64,000 nt of DNA from Microbacterium hydrocarbonoxydans (GTDB lineage: Bacteria > Actinomycetota > Actinomycetes > Actinomycetales > Microbacteriaceae): contig NZ_LR882982.1 of NCBI RefSeq assembly GCF_904831005.1, positions 1,984,001 to 2,048,000 of the forward strand, given 5' to 3'. This document shows, in pieces, positions 19,685 to 29,488 of the stretch. The position numbers and the translations under genes are program-made. Below the pieces are notes generated by a model that ran no database searches, had not been told where the DNA came from, and saw only the letters and a program-made list of their open reading frames with translations. Each line of letters begins with the position of its first letter. The first letter of the stretch is position 1.

Positions 19685-19822
19685 TTGATACCTGTTTCGT
19701 TGGGGAGCTCGCGGCTCCGAGAATCTCACGGGAAGACTGTTGCTTGCATGCGTCGCGGGCGACGGGTGCGACTGCAAGACTCTCCGCTCCGACCGTGCAG
19801 GACGACGCGGCATGCGCACCAA
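19685..19822 (-). promoter_or_regulatory. Structured 5' leader of rplU (possible r-protein leader)
   Basis: The leader has a long hairpin at 19743-19778 (outer stem CTTGCA/TGCAAG, inner stem GTCGC/GCGAC) and a second at 19704-19718 (GGAGC/GCTCC, loop TCGCG as read on the plus strand), the latter ending about 20 bases before the GTG. Ribosomal protein operons often use such leaders for feedback, but no known actinobacterial L21 motif was matched. Confidence 0.4.
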
Positions 19823-19828
19823 GGGACT

Positions 19829-19857
19829 ACTTTACCGGATGCAGGACACTGTGGCAA
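19829..19857 (-). promoter_or_regulatory. Sigma-70 type promoter of rplU-rpmA
   Basis: TTGCCA (19852-19857) and TAAAGT (19829-19834) with an ideal 17-base spacer on the minus strand. It is the best consensus promoter in the window, fitting a highly expressed ribosomal protein operon. Confidence 0.75.
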
Positions 19858-19883
19858 AACGTACCGCCTGGTGTGTCCGGCAA

Positions 19884-19889
19884 TAGGCT
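19884..19889 (+). promoter_or_regulatory. -10 box (TAGGCT) for leaderless DUF4031 gene
   Basis: TAGGCT, then GACGGG, then the ATG at 19896. No usable Shine-Dalgarno sequence is present. Confidence 0.5.
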
Positions 19890-19895
19890 GACGGG

Positions 19896-20162
19896 ATGAC
19901 CGTTCTCGTGGATGATCCCCGCTGGCCCGCGCACGGGCGGCTCTGGGCGCACCTCGTGAGCGACGACAATCTCGACGAGCTGCACGCCTTCGCGAGGTCG
20001 CACGACGTGCCTGCGCGCGCCTTCGACCTCGACCACTACGACGTTCCGGAAGAGCTCGTCCCCCGGCTCATCGCCGCCGGCGCGCATCACGTCGACGGCA
20101 AGGAGCTGGTCCGGCGGCTGATCGCGTCAGGACTGCGAGTCCCCGCCCGCGATCGGCGCTGA
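19896..20162 (+). CDS. DUF4031 domain protein
   Basis: An 88-residue actinobacterial protein. It begins TVLVDDPRWPAHGRLWAHLVSD and contains DLDHYDVPEELVPRLIAAGA, both characteristic of DUF4031. Function is unknown. The conserved Asp, His and Arg residues suggest an enzyme-like pocket, but no activity is established that I can name. Its last 36 bases overlap the 3' end of the ribonuclease E gene on the other strand, tail to tail. The gene sits in the divergent space between rplU and rne. Confidence 0.85.
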   Translation: MTVLVDDPRWPAHGRLWAHLVSDDNLDELHAFARSHDVPARAFDLDHYDVPEELVPRLIAAGAHHVDGKELVRRLIASGLRVPARDRR

Positions 20163-22697
20163 CGGCTCCGAGTTCACCGAGACCGGGGTCCCTGTGAGAG
20201 CCGCCGTCGAGACACGACGACGGCCGCGCCCCTGACCCGGCGCCTTCGGCTCCGGAAGTGCATCGAGGACCGAGTCGAGAAGCGCCTCGGCAGGCGACTT
20301 GGGAGACGTGCGGTCCCCTCCGCGCTTCTTGCGAGGCTTCTTCGCGCGCTCCTGCACGACCGGCGCTTCGGCGGGCTGCGGGGACCCGGTGGCTTCGCCG
20401 CCCGCATCCTCCGCACTGGGCACGCGGGTCGACGCCGCGATCTGCGCGAGTGCCGACTTCGCCCCCTCGGGGATGCTGTGCGTCGTCACCGCGGCCGGGG
20501 CCTGGTTCTGATTCTGGTTCTGCCCGTTGCCGCCGCGCTGGCGACGGTTCGACGAGTTGCCGTTGCCGTTGCCGTTGCCGTTCCCATTGCTGCTGGACCG
20601 GTGCTTCACCACGGGATCGTGGTGGACGATGACTCCGCGCCCGGCGCACACGTCGCACGCTTCGCTGAAGGTTTCGAGCAGGCCGAGGCCGAGCTTCTTG
20701 CGGGTCATCTGCACGAGGCCCAGTGAGGTGACCTCGGCGACCTGGTGCTTGGTGCGGTCACGGCTGAGGCACTCGATCAGACGGCGCAGCACGAGGTCGC
20801 GGTTCGACTCGAGCACCATGTCGATGAAGTCGACGACGATGATTCCACCGATGTCGCGCAGCCGCAGCTGGCGGACGATCTCCTCGGCCGCTTCGAGGTT
20901 GTTCTTGGTGACGGTCTCTTCGAGGTTGCCGCCCGATCCGACGAACTTGCCCGTGTTGACGTCGACGACCGTCATCGCCTCGGTGCGGTCGATGACCAGC
21001 GAACCGCCCGAGGGCAGCCAGACCTTGCGGTCGAGCGCCTTCTCGATCTGCTCGGTGATGCGGAACGCGTCGAACGGGTCAGCCTCGTCCTCGTACGATT
21101 CCACGCGCTCGAGCAGGTCAGGAGCGACGCTCTCGAGGTACGCGCGGATCGTGCGCTGGGATTCCTCGCCCTGGATCAGCATCTTCGTGAAGTCCTCGTT
21201 GAAGACGTCACGCACGATCTTGACCAGCAGATCGGGTTCCGCATGCAGAAGCGCCGGCGCCTGCTGGGACTCGACCTGCGTGCGGATGTGCTCCCACTGG
21301 GTCGTCAGACGCTGCACGTCGCGCGTGAGCTGGTCTTCGGTCGCTCCCTCGGCAGCCGTGCGCACGATCACGCCGGAGGACTCGGGAAGCACCTCCTTGA
21401 GGATGCGCTTGAGACGCGTGCGCTCGTTGTCGGGGAGCTTGCGGCTGATGCCGTTCATCGATCCGCCCGGCACGTACACGAGGTAGCGGCCGGGAAGCGA
21501 GATCTGGCTGGTCAGACGGGCGCCCTTGTGTCCCACCGGATCTTTCGTGACCTGCACGAGCACGCGGTCGCCGGCCTTGAGCGCCAGCTCGATGCGGCGG
21601 GGCTGATTGCCGGTCTCGACGCCGTCCCAGTCGACCTCGCCCGAGTACAGCACGGCGTTGCGGCCGCGGCCGATGTCGACGAAGGCCGCCTCCATGCTCG
21701 GCAGCACGTTCTGGACGCGGCCGAGGTAGACGTTGCCGATGAGGGACGCGTCCTGATTGCGGGCGACGTAGTGCTCGACGAGCACTCCGTCTTCGAGCAC
21801 GCCGATCTGCGTGCGGCCGTTCTTCGAGCGGACCACCATCTTGCGGTCGACCGACTCACGGCGAGCGAGGAACTCCGCCTCGGTGACCACGGGGCGACGA
21901 CGACCTGCATCACGACCGTCACGACGCCGCTGCTTCTTCGCCTCGAGACGTGTGGATCCCTTGATCGCCTTGGGCTCGGTGATGTACTCGACGACGCGCT
22001 GGCGCGGCTGACGAGGCTCATCGCGCGGCTCACGCTGATCGGCGTCGTCCGCGCCTCCGCGGCGACGGCGCCCACGACGACCGGATGCCGAGTCGTCGGT
22101 CTCGCGCTCGGCGATGCGGTCGAACACGCGCTCGCGACCGGGACGTGCCGGCAGCGGCACGACCTCGGGCGCGTAGAAGTGCAGCTGCGTCGACACCTGC
22201 GAGACGAAGACCTCGGGCAGCAGGCCGAGAGACACGGCGGTCAGCGGCTGGGGAGCCGACGGTTCCTCCGTCTTCGCAGCCTCGGCCTTCTCGACACCCG
22301 ACCGCACGTCAGTGGTCTTCGCGTCGGCGGAGTCGGGCGTCTGCTCGGCGGCAGGAGCGTCCTCAGCGGGAGCGTCATCAGCTGCGGGAGCCTCCTCAGC
22401 GCGAGCGTCATCAGCTGCGGGAGCGCCCTCAGCGGGCGCGTCCTCAGCGGGCGCGTCCTCAGCGGGCGCGTCTTCAGCGGCGGGAGCGCCCTCAGCGGGC
22501 GCGTCCTCAGCTGCAGGAGCGCCCTGAGACGGAGCGTCGTCGGCGGAGGCGTCTGCAGTCGGAGCCTCCGCCTCAGCGGGGGCCTCCTCGACTGCGTCCG
22601 GTTCCTGAGGAACCTCGACCGTCATCGCTGCGGGCGCGTCAGCATCCGCAGGGAAGTCGAGGGTAGGGGCGTCGTGGTCATTGTTCTCATCGGCCAT
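20127..22697 (-). CDS. rne: Ribonuclease E/G
   Basis: The major endoribonuclease for mRNA decay and rRNA processing, 856 residues. A long acidic Ala/Pro/Glu repeat region (about residues 15-160) precedes an Arg-rich linker. An S1 domain follows (GVLEDGVLVEHYV...NVYLGRVQNVLPSMEAAF), then the DNase-I-like catalytic domain with metal aspartates D579 (VDVNTG) and D623 (first Asp of DFIDM), and the zinc-link cysteines in CDVC. The C-terminus is Asn/Gly- and Lys/Pro-rich, as in actinobacterial RNase E, where the flanking regions are disordered. The ATG at 22697 is supported by GAGGAG upstream. The stop overlaps the converging DUF4031 gene. Confidence 0.94.
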   Translation of the reverse strand: MADENNDHDAPTLDFPADADAPAAMTVEVPQEPDAVEEAPAEAEAPTADASADDAPSQGAPAAEDAPAEGAPAAEDAPAEDAPAEDAPAEGAPAADDARAEEAPAADDAPAEDAPAAEQTPDSADAKTTDVRSGVEKAEAAKTEEPSAPQPLTAVSLGLLPEVFVSQVSTQLHFYAPEVVPLPARPGRERVFDRIAERETDDSASGRRGRRRRGGADDADQREPRDEPRQPRQRVVEYITEPKAIKGSTRLEAKKQRRRDGRDAGRRRPVVTEAEFLARRESVDRKMVVRSKNGRTQIGVLEDGVLVEHYVARNQDASLIGNVYLGRVQNVLPSMEAAFVDIGRGRNAVLYSGEVDWDGVETGNQPRRIELALKAGDRVLVQVTKDPVGHKGARLTSQISLPGRYLVYVPGGSMNGISRKLPDNERTRLKRILKEVLPESSGVIVRTAAEGATEDQLTRDVQRLTTQWEHIRTQVESQQAPALLHAEPDLLVKIVRDVFNEDFTKMLIQGEESQRTIRAYLESVAPDLLERVESYEDEADPFDAFRITEQIEKALDRKVWLPSGGSLVIDRTEAMTVVDVNTGKFVGSGGNLEETVTKNNLEAAEEIVRQLRLRDIGGIIVVDFIDMVLESNRDLVLRRLIECLSRDRTKHQVAEVTSLGLVQMTRKKLGLGLLETFSEACDVCAGRGVIVHHDPVVKHRSSSNGNGNGNGNGNSSNRRQRGGNGQNQNQNQAPAAVTTHSIPEGAKSALAQIAASTRVPSAEDAGGEATGSPQPAEAPVVQERAKKPRKKRGGDRTSPKSPAEALLDSVLDALPEPKAPGQGRGRRRVSTAALTGTPVSVNSEPSAPIAGGDSQS
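22340..22530. repeat. Degenerate 15-bp repeats inside rne
   Basis: Imperfect units of the type GCGTCCTCAGCGGGC encode Asp-Ala-Pro-Ala-Glu and Gly-Ala-Pro-Ala-Ala pentapeptides in the N-terminal acidic region of RNase E. Such arrays can change in copy number. Confidence 0.8.
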
Positions 22698-22968
22698 CTC
22701 TGGCGTACTCCTCGCGCGGTGCATCTGATGCTCCGCGAATTCTCATGCGGCATCCGCGGATGCTGCGAACTCACTCGGTGTGCGACCGGCTCATGGCTCT
22801 GATCGCGTGGGGCATACGGCCCCGAAGTCTGCGTCGATGTCGGCCTCGACAGGGTCGAGCGGTGCATCACAGGCCATTATCGCACCAACTGGCCCGGTTC
22901 GCGGCATCCGATGCCGGTCCGCGTCGTTTTCTCCGGTGCGCTCTCGCCCGATCCATAGTGATCGCTGG

Positions 22969-22974
22969 GATAAT
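22969..22974 (+). promoter_or_regulatory. -10 box (GATAAT) for leaderless VKOR gene
   Basis: GATAAT matches TATAAT at five of six positions and lies six bases (CCACAC) before the ATG at 22981. No purine-rich ribosome site precedes the ATG. Confidence 0.5.
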
Positions 22975-22980
22975 CCACAC

Positions 22981-23598
22981 ATGAGCGAGCAGCGCACCCG
23001 CCCCGTCTTCTATGCCGTATGGCTGATCATCGCGAGCGTGGTCGGCTGGTTCGCCGCCTTCCAACTCACGATCGACAAGTTCATCCAGCTGGAGAATCCC
23101 GACGCCGATCTCAGCTGCAACGTCAGCGTCATGATCCAATGCGGAAAGAACCTCGGGTCGTGGCAGGGCGAGATCTTCGGATTCCCGAATCCGCTGATCG
23201 GTCTCACTCTCTGGACGGCTCCTCTCGTCGTCGGCGTAGCGATCCTCGCCGGTGCCCGGTTCCCGCGCTGGTTCTGGGGACTGTTCGGAGTCGGCGTCAC
23301 CTTCGCCTTCGGCTTCGTGTGCTGGCTGATCGGACAGAGCCTGTACGCGGTCAACCTCGGCGTCCTGTGCCCCTGGTGCATGCTGACCTGGGCGGTGACC
23401 ATCCCGACGTTCTTCGCGACCATGGTGCACCTCGCGCGCAACGGCACCTTCTCGCGGAACCCGCGGGTCATGCGGGCAGGGTCCGCACTCATGGCGTGGG
23501 TCCCGCTCGCGACGATCCTCGCCTACGCGCTCGTGATCCTGCTCGCACAGCTGCGCGGTCTCGACCTTCTCGGCGAGGTCGTCGGCATGATCTTCTGA
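22981..23598 (+). CDS. Vitamin K epoxide reductase family protein
   Basis: A 205-residue VKOR homologue, a quinone-linked membrane enzyme that reoxidises DsbA-like thiol oxidases for disulfide formation outside the cell. Several hydrophobic helices are visible. The two cysteine pairs expected for the family are present: loop cysteines C46 and C54 between helices 1 and 2, and the active-site CPWC at 130-133. It is a stand-alone form, without the thioredoxin domain fused in some bacteria, and no DsbA-like partner is adjacent. It ends before a 20-base-pair hairpin shared with ndk. Confidence 0.92.
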   Translation: MSEQRTRPVFYAVWLIIASVVGWFAAFQLTIDKFIQLENPDADLSCNVSVMIQCGKNLGSWQGEIFGFPNPLIGLTLWTAPLVVGVAILAGARFPRWFWGLFGVGVTFAFGFVCWLIGQSLYAVNLGVLCPWCMLTWAVTIPTFFATMVHLARNGTFSRNPRVMRAGSALMAWVPLATILAYALVILLAQLRGLDLLGEVVGMIF

Positions 23599-23616
23599 TC
23601 GCGGCCACTCCGATCA

Positions 23617-23660
23617 TCGATGAAGCCCGCCCCACGAGATCGTGGGGCGGGCTTCATCGA
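23617..23660. terminator. Bidirectional terminator between VKOR gene and ndk
   Basis: A perfect 20-base-pair inverted repeat with an AGAT tetraloop, placed between the two converging stop codons. Confidence 0.88.
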
Positions 23661-23680
23661 AGATGCCTGGATGCGTCGAT

Positions 23681-24097
23681 TCAGCCGAACCAGATCGCGA
23701 GCTCGCGCTCGGCGGATTCGACGGAATCCGAGCCGTGCACGAGGTTCTGCTGCACCTTGAGCCCCCAGTCGCGACCGAAGTCGCCCCGGATGGTGCCCGG
23801 TGCCGCGGTCGTGGGGTCGGTCGTACCGGCGAGCGAACGGAAGCCCTCGATGACGCGGTTGCCCGCGAGACGGATGGCGACGGACGGACCCGAGAGCATG
23901 AACTCGAGGAGCGGCTCGTAGAAGGGCTTGCCCTCGTGCTCGGCGTAGTGGGCGGCGAGCACGTCGCGATCGGGCTCGACGAGTCGGATGTCGACGAGCG
24001 CGTAGCCCTTCGACTCGATGCGCGCCAGGATCGCTCCGGTGAGGCCGCGTGCGACACCATCGGGCTTGACGAGGACGAGGGTTTCTTCAGTGGCCAT
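23681..24097 (-). CDS. ndk: Nucleoside diphosphate kinase
   Basis: Transfers phosphate from ATP to other nucleoside diphosphates. It is 138 residues long, with the start TLVLVKPDGVARG, the active-site histidine H121 in NLVHGSDS, and a C-terminal ERELAIWF. The ATG is one base after the DUF4233 stop codon. It ends the ileS-folC-DUF4233-ndk run, which terminates at 23617-23660. Confidence 0.97.
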   Translation of the reverse strand: MATEETLVLVKPDGVARGLTGAILARIESKGYALVDIRLVEPDRDVLAAHYAEHEGKPFYEPLLEFMLSGPSVAIRLAGNRVIEGFRSLAGTTDPTTAAPGTIRGDFGRDWGLKVQQNLVHGSDSVESAERELAIWFG

Positions 24098-24098
24098 G

Positions 24099-24530
24099 TC
24101 ATTCACTCTCTGTCTGAGTCTCGGTCGCGGACCCGGCAGGACGTCGTGCGTCCAATCGGGCCCCCATGATCGTCGCATACGCCCACATGCCACCGAAAAT
24201 CACGACGACGAGCAGGATCGCCGGCACGAGGACGGCGGACACGGCGATGATCGCCTGAAGCACCCACCCTGCAGTGATGGCCCACGGCTTGGTGATCATT
24301 CCGGCGACGACGATGCAGGCGAGCCCCACCACGGCGCCACCCACGATCCCCCACCACTGCGGGATGCCCGCGGGAAGGGCCTTCAGCCCGAACACCGTGA
24401 GTCCCGCGAGGAAGACCACGATCGATTCGAACCCGAGCACGATCGGCGCCAGCTTCTGCACGAGGGTGCGCGGAGCACGGGGCGCGCGCACCGGACGAGG
24501 AGCATCGTCACGCGCGGATGCCGCGCTCAT
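24099..24530 (-). CDS. DUF4233 membrane protein
   Basis: A 143-residue protein with four likely membrane helices after a short Arg/Pro-rich start. It sits between folC and ndk, the standard place for DUF4233 proteins in actinobacteria; the helix FESIVVFLAGLTVFGLKALP is characteristic. Function is unknown. The ATG overlaps the folC stop as ATGA, so it is translationally coupled to folC. Confidence 0.85.
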   Translation of the reverse strand: MSAASARDDAPRPVRAPRAPRTLVQKLAPIVLGFESIVVFLAGLTVFGLKALPAGIPQWWGIVGGAVVGLACIVVAGMITKPWAITAGWVLQAIIAVSAVLVPAILLVVVIFGGMWAYATIMGARLDARRPAGSATETQTESE

Positions 24531-25879
24531 GCGCGCCACCCGGACTTCCAGTCCTCTTCCTCCGAGAGGGCGATCGCCTCGCCGGCCAGCACGACCGAAC
24601 CTGCGATGACGACCGCACGGCGATCGGTGGACGCCGCCCACTCGCGCGCGGCGTCGGCCGCATCGGCAAGCGTCGCGTGCACGGTGGCCCGATGCCCTGC
24701 CGCCTCCACGAGGTCTGCGAGGGAGTCGGCATCGCTCGCACGGTCGGACTCCGGCGCCGTCGCGAAGACGTGGGCGGCCGCCGGGGCGAGCTTCGCCACG
24801 ATGCCTGCGGCGTCCTTGTCGGAGAGGACACCGAGAACGACACCCCACTCGTCGAAGTCGAAGCTGTCGTCCATCGCCTGCGCGAGCGCGGCGGCGCCGT
24901 GCGGGTTGTGCGCGGCGTCGACGATCACCGTCGGGGAGATGCCGAGCAGCTGCAGCCTGCCCGGCGAGGTGGCGCCCTGCAGCCCCTCCGAGACGATGTC
25001 GGCGGCGATCTGCTGGTGGCCGCCTCCGATGAGCGATTCGACCGCCGCGACCGCCAGCGCGGCATTGTGCCCCTGATGGGCGCCGTACTGCGGCAGGTAC
25101 TCCTCGAGGTACTCCCCCGCGAGCCCGCGGATCGAGAGGAGCTGGCCGCCGACGGCGAGCTTCTGCTCCGTCAGCCCGAACTCGTCTCCTTCGAACACGA
25201 TCGTGGCGTTCTTCTCTGCGGCGACCCTGCGAAGGACGTCCGCGGCTTCGGCAGGCTGCTGGGCCGACACGACTGCAGCGCCCTCCTTGATGATGCCCGC
25301 CTTGACCTTCGCGATCGCCGAGATCGTGTTCCCGAGGCGATCCGCGTGGTCGATGTCGATGGGCGCGAAGACCGCGACGTCGCCGTCGGCCGTGTTCGTC
25401 GAGTCCCACTCGCCGCCCATGCCGACTTCGAGCACGAGAACGTCCACCGGGGCATCGGCCACGGCGACGAAGGCCAGAACCGTGAGGAGCTCGAAGAACG
25501 TGAGCGGCTCCTCGCCGGCGGTCCGAAGCTCGGCGTCCACGATCTCGACGAAGGGCTCGATCTCCTCCCACGCGTCGGCCACGGCGGCATCCTCGACCGG
25601 CTCACCGTCGATCATGATCCGCTCGGTGAAGCGCTCGAGATGCGGACTCGTGAAGAGTCCGGTGCGCAGTCCGTGCGCGCGCAGCAGGCTCTCGATCATC
25701 CGCGCCGTCGACGTCTTGCCGTTCGTTCCCGTGATGTGCACGACCCGATAGGTGCGCTGGGGATCGTCGAGGAATGCGAGGATCCGCGCGGTCCGCTCCT
25801 TGCGGGGCTGCACCCAGCGTTCGCCTGCCCGGCTGAGCAGCGTGGCGTACACGGCATCTGCGCGATCGCGAGCGCTCAT
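24527..25879 (-). CDS. folC: Folylpolyglutamate synthase / dihydrofolate synthase
   Basis: A Mur-ligase-type ATP enzyme that adds glutamate to dihydropteroate and to folates, 450 residues. The P-loop GTNGKT is at 51-56, followed by the family's [11 protein letters not shown] segment and a DAAHNPHG block in the C-terminal domain. The ATG overlaps the ileS stop by four bases (ATGA). Together with pabB at 2824-4134 it is one of two folate genes in the window, but they are not adjacent. Confidence 0.95.
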   Translation of the reverse strand: MSARDRADAVYATLLSRAGERWVQPRKERTARILAFLDDPQRTYRVVHITGTNGKTSTARMIESLLRAHGLRTGLFTSPHLERFTERIMIDGEPVEDAAVADAWEEIEPFVEIVDAELRTAGEEPLTFFELLTVLAFVAVADAPVDVLVLEVGMGGEWDSTNTADGDVAVFAPIDIDHADRLGNTISAIAKVKAGIIKEGAAVVSAQQPAEAADVLRRVAAEKNATIVFEGDEFGLTEQKLAVGGQLLSIRGLAGEYLEEYLPQYGAHQGHNAALAVAAVESLIGGGHQQIAADIVSEGLQGATSPGRLQLLGISPTVIVDAAHNPHGAAALAQAMDDSFDFDEWGVVLGVLSDKDAAGIVAKLAPAAAHVFATAPESDRASDADSLADLVEAAGHRATVHATLADAADAAREWAASTDRRAVVIAGSVVLAGEAIALSEEEDWKSGWRA

Positions 25880-28800
25880 GAGGCCGCCCCTTCCTTCGTC
25901 GCGGCCTCGCGCACCACGGCCGTGGCATCGATCGTGACGATGATCGGCCCCTTCGATGAGCCGAGGGCTCGCGCCCCCGAGCGGAACACGCCGTCACCGG
26001 GGCTCTGGACGTCGTCGACGACGGCGTCCAGACCGTCGGTGGCCTGCGCAGCGAATGCGATAGCCAGCGTCTCGCGTGCGATCAGCTCGGCGTGCGCCGT
26101 CAGAGCGACAGCGTCTTCGGGCGTCGCGTTCAGCGCGAGCACGATGCGGTCACTCACGTCGAGACCCGCGTTCTTGCGCGCCTCCTGCACCACCCGGATC
26201 GCATCTCGGGCGAGGCCCTCGGCCTCGAGGTCAGGCGTCGTCTGCGTGTCGAGCAGCACGAATCCGCCCGAGGGAACGATGGCGAGAGCCTCGCCGTCGG
26301 GGCGTCCCGTCGTCTCGAGTGCGAGCTCGTACTCGGTCGGCTCGAGCGCGACGCCACCGGCAGTCACGACTCCGTCGGCCTCTGACCAGTCGCCCGCCTT
26401 GGCTGCCTTGATCACGGTCTGCACGTTCTTGCCGAGACGCGGTCCTGCAGCGCGAGCATTGACGCTCAACCGATGGCTGATGCCGTACTCCCCCGCGGTC
26501 GCTTCGGACTGCTGCACCAGCTCGACCGACTTGACGTTGAGCTCGTCGCGGAGGATCTCCTCGAACTGGCCGAGGGTCCCTGCCAGAGGCGATACGACCG
26601 TGAGCCGGGCCAGAGGCAGCCGCACGCGGAGCTTCTCCTTCTTGCGCAGCGCGTTGCCGACGCTCGACAGCTCCCGCACGGCATCCATCGCGTCACGGAT
26701 GTCATCGGCCGCGGGGAACGCATCGGCCTCCGGCCAGTCCTGCAGGTGCACGCTGCGGCCGCCGGTCAGACCCTGCCAGACGCGCTCGCTGATCAGCGGC
26801 ACGAGCGGAGCGGCGACGCGGGTCAGCGTCTCGAGCACCGTGTACAGGGTGTCGAAGGCATCCGTGCTGGTGCCCTCCCAGAAACGGTCGCGCGAACGAC
26901 GGATGTACCAGTTCGTGAGCACCTCGGCGAAGTCCCGCAGACGCGCCGAGGCCGTGGTGGAGTCGAGCCCCTCCAGATCGGCGCGGACTTCGCGCACGAG
27001 GTCGCCGAGACGGGCCAGGATGTAGCGGTCCAGCACATCGGTGGAATCCGTGCGCCACGTCGCCTCGTACCCTCCGGGCTTCGCGGCGTTCGCATACGTG
27101 GCGAAGAAGTACCACGAGCTCCACAGCGGAAGCAGGAACTCGCGCACGCCCGACCGGATGCCCTCTTCCGTGACGGCGAGGTTGCCGCCGCGGAGCACCG
27201 AGCTCGACATCAGGAACCAGCGCATGGCGTCGGATCCGTCGCGGTCGAGCACTTCCGAGACGTCGGGATAGTTGCGCAGCGACTTCGACATCTTGTAGCC
27301 GTCGTTGCCCAGGACGATGCCGTGGCAGCTGACGCCCGTGAACGCAGGTCGGTCGAACAGTGCGGTCGAGAGCACGTGCATGACGTAGAACCAGCCGCGC
27401 GTCTGCCCGATGTACTCGACGATGAAGTCGGCGGGCGCGTGCGTGTCGAACCACTCCTGGTTCTCGAACGGATAGTGCACCTGCGCGTAGGGCATAGAGC
27501 CCGAGTCGAACCACACGTCGAAGACGTCTTCGATGCGGCGCATCGTGCTGCGGCCGGTCGGGTCGTCGGGGTTCGGACGCGTGAGCTCGTCGATGTACGG
27601 ACGATGCAGGTCGATCTCGCCCTCGGGGTTGCGCGGGAGCGTGCCGAAGTCGCGCTCCATCTCTTCCAGCGAGCCGTAGGCGTCGACGCGCGGGTACTCG
27701 GGGTCGTCGCTCTTCCAGATCGGGATCGGGGAGCCCCAGTAGCGGTTGCGGCTGATCGACCAGTCGCGCGCGCCCTCGAGCCACTTGCCGAACTGTCCGT
27801 GCTTGACGTTCTCGGGCACCCACGTGATCTGCTCGTTGTTCGCGAGAAGGTCGTCCTTGATGTCGGTGACGCGGATGAACCAGCTCGAGACGGCCTTGTA
27901 GATCAGAGGGTTGCGGCAACGCCAGCAGTGCGGGTAGGAGTGCACGTAGCTCTGCTCGCGCAGCAGACGCCCCTCGGCGCGCAGAAGTCGGATGAGTGGC
28001 GTGTTCGCGTCCATCCAGAGCTGCCCGGCGACGTCGGTGACATGGGGCAGGAAGCGCCCGCCGTCGTCGAGCGACAGGATCGTCGGGATGCCGGCGGCAC
28101 CGGCCACCCGCTGGTCGTCCTCGCCGTAGGCCGGAGCCTGGTGGACGATGCCGGTGCCGTCGCTGACAGTGACGTAGTCGTCGACGAGGATGCGCCAGGC
28201 GTTCTCCGTGCCGTACGTCTCGGTGTCGGCGTAGTAGTCGAAGAGGCGGTCATACGTGACGTCTTCGAGCTCGGCACCGCGAACGGTCGCGTCGACCGCG
28301 GCGAGCGCATCGTCGAGGGTCTCGTAGCCGAGGTCCTTGACATACCCGCCCAGCAGTTCACGAGCGAGGAGGTAGCGGTGGGCGGAGGCCTCGACGACGG
28401 CATCCTCGGTTCCTGCGATCTGATGCACGTCAGCGGCGCCACCGGGGCCGGCGGGCAGCACCACGTACTCGATGTCGGGCCCGACAGCGAGGGCGAGGTT
28501 GGTGGGGAGGGTCCAGGGCGTGGTCGTCCAGGCGAGTGCGCGCACACCGGTGAGGCCGAGTGCCTCGGCCTTGGCGCCGGTCAGCGGGAACGTGACCGTG
28601 ACCGACGGGTCCTGACGGTTCTGGTACACGTCGTCGTCCATGCGCAGCTCGTGCGCCGACAGCGGGGTCTCGTCGCGCCAGCAGTACGGCAGCACACGGT
28701 ATCCCTCATATGCGAGCCCCTTGTCGAACAGGGTCTTGAACGCCCACAGCACGCTCTCCATGTAGCCGAGGTCGAGCGTCTTGTATCCGCGCTCGAAGTC

Positions 28801-29265
28801 GACCCAGCGCGCCTGGCGCGTGACGTAGTCCTGCCACTCGTGGGTGTACTTGAGCACCGAGTCCTTCGCCTTCGCATTGAAGACGTCGATGCCCATCTCC
28901 TCGATCTCGCTCTTCTCGGTGATGCCGAGCTGCTTCATCGCCTCGAGCTCGGCGGGCAATCCGTGCGTGTCCCAGCCGAAGACCCGGTCGACCTTCTTGC
29001 CGATCATGGTCTGGAATCGCGGGAAGACGTCTTTGGCGTACCCCGTCAGCAGGTGTCCGTAGTGCGGCAGGCCGTTGGCGAACGGCGGGCCGTCGTAGAA
29101 CACCCACTCGTCGGCGCCCTCGCGCTGCTCGATCGAGGCGCGGAAGGTCTGATCGGTCTCCCAGAAGTCGAGCACCTCGCGCTCGATCTGAGGGAACCGG
29201 GGGCTCGGGGCGACGGAGGCAGACTGGTCGGCGGCGGGGCCGAAGGAGGAACGCGGGTAGGTCAT
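25876..29265 (-). CDS. ileS: Isoleucyl-tRNA synthetase, long class 2 type
   Basis: Class I synthetase for tRNA-Ile, 1129 residues. HIGH appears as HYGH at 68-71 and KMSKS is intact at 658-662. The length and the C-terminal region match the eukaryote-like IleS2 group found in many actinobacteria, members of which are often naturally less sensitive to mupirocin; that property is not shown here. The gene is preceded by a T-box leader (29266-29482), so expression should rise when uncharged tRNA-Ile accumulates. It occupies the position upstream of folC that valS has in many actinobacteria. Confidence 0.96.
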   Translation of the reverse strand: MTYPRSSFGPAADQSASVAPSPRFPQIEREVLDFWETDQTFRASIEQREGADEWVFYDGPPFANGLPHYGHLLTGYAKDVFPRFQTMIGKKVDRVFGWDTHGLPAELEAMKQLGITEKSEIEEMGIDVFNAKAKDSVLKYTHEWQDYVTRQARWVDFERGYKTLDLGYMESVLWAFKTLFDKGLAYEGYRVLPYCWRDETPLSAHELRMDDDVYQNRQDPSVTVTFPLTGAKAEALGLTGVRALAWTTTPWTLPTNLALAVGPDIEYVVLPAGPGGAADVHQIAGTEDAVVEASAHRYLLARELLGGYVKDLGYETLDDALAAVDATVRGAELEDVTYDRLFDYYADTETYGTENAWRILVDDYVTVSDGTGIVHQAPAYGEDDQRVAGAAGIPTILSLDDGGRFLPHVTDVAGQLWMDANTPLIRLLRAEGRLLREQSYVHSYPHCWRCRNPLIYKAVSSWFIRVTDIKDDLLANNEQITWVPENVKHGQFGKWLEGARDWSISRNRYWGSPIPIWKSDDPEYPRVDAYGSLEEMERDFGTLPRNPEGEIDLHRPYIDELTRPNPDDPTGRSTMRRIEDVFDVWFDSGSMPYAQVHYPFENQEWFDTHAPADFIVEYIGQTRGWFYVMHVLSTALFDRPAFTGVSCHGIVLGNDGYKMSKSLRNYPDVSEVLDRDGSDAMRWFLMSSSVLRGGNLAVTEEGIRSGVREFLLPLWSSWYFFATYANAAKPGGYEATWRTDSTDVLDRYILARLGDLVREVRADLEGLDSTTASARLRDFAEVLTNWYIRRSRDRFWEGTSTDAFDTLYTVLETLTRVAAPLVPLISERVWQGLTGGRSVHLQDWPEADAFPAADDIRDAMDAVRELSSVGNALRKKEKLRVRLPLARLTVVSPLAGTLGQFEEILRDELNVKSVELVQQSEATAGEYGISHRLSVNARAAGPRLGKNVQTVIKAAKAGDWSEADGVVTAGGVALEPTEYELALETTGRPDGEALAIVPSGGFVLLDTQTTPDLEAEGLARDAIRVVQEARKNAGLDVSDRIVLALNATPEDAVALTAHAELIARETLAIAFAAQATDGLDAVVDDVQSPGDGVFRSGARALGSSKGPIIVTIDATAVVREAATKEGAAS

Positions 29266-29482
29266 GTCGTCTCGCAGGAGTCGTGGCGGATGCTGCTGCG
29301 AGGACGATCCGTCCGGCGTGTCGTTCCGGGGACCGCGGTACCACCCCGCGTGCCGCGCCTCTCGGCGGAGCCACTCTCACTGCGGCTGTGACGGGCCTGC
29401 CCCGCTCGGTTCTACTGAGCCCTCCCTCTCGGGTGGACCGTTCTTCCGAGAGCTCCCCGGTGATGTCGGATCACAGCTCGTG
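29266..29482 (-). promoter_or_regulatory. T-box riboswitch controlling ileS (translational type)
   Basis: The conserved T-box sequence GGGTGGTACCGCG lies at 29334-29346, with the TGG that pairs with the tRNA acceptor end. Near the 5' end a short hairpin (GTGAT/ATCAC inside GAGCT/AGCTC) carries an ATC isoleucine codon at 29462-29464, consistent with the ultrashort stem I of actinobacterial ileS leaders. There is no terminator with a U run. Instead TCGT-C-CTCGCAG (29296-29307) can pair with CTGCGAGACGA (29267-29277), burying the bases just before the ATG. A competing hairpin, GGACG/CGTCC (29302-29314), could free them. This fits translation control by SD sequestration. Confidence 0.88.
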
Positions 29483-29488
29483 GAACCC

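Noticed and set aside
26473..29391. A 972-codon plus-strand frame opposite ileS
   Set aside because: Shadow of ileS; it also runs through the T-box leader, which has clear RNA motifs on the minus strand.
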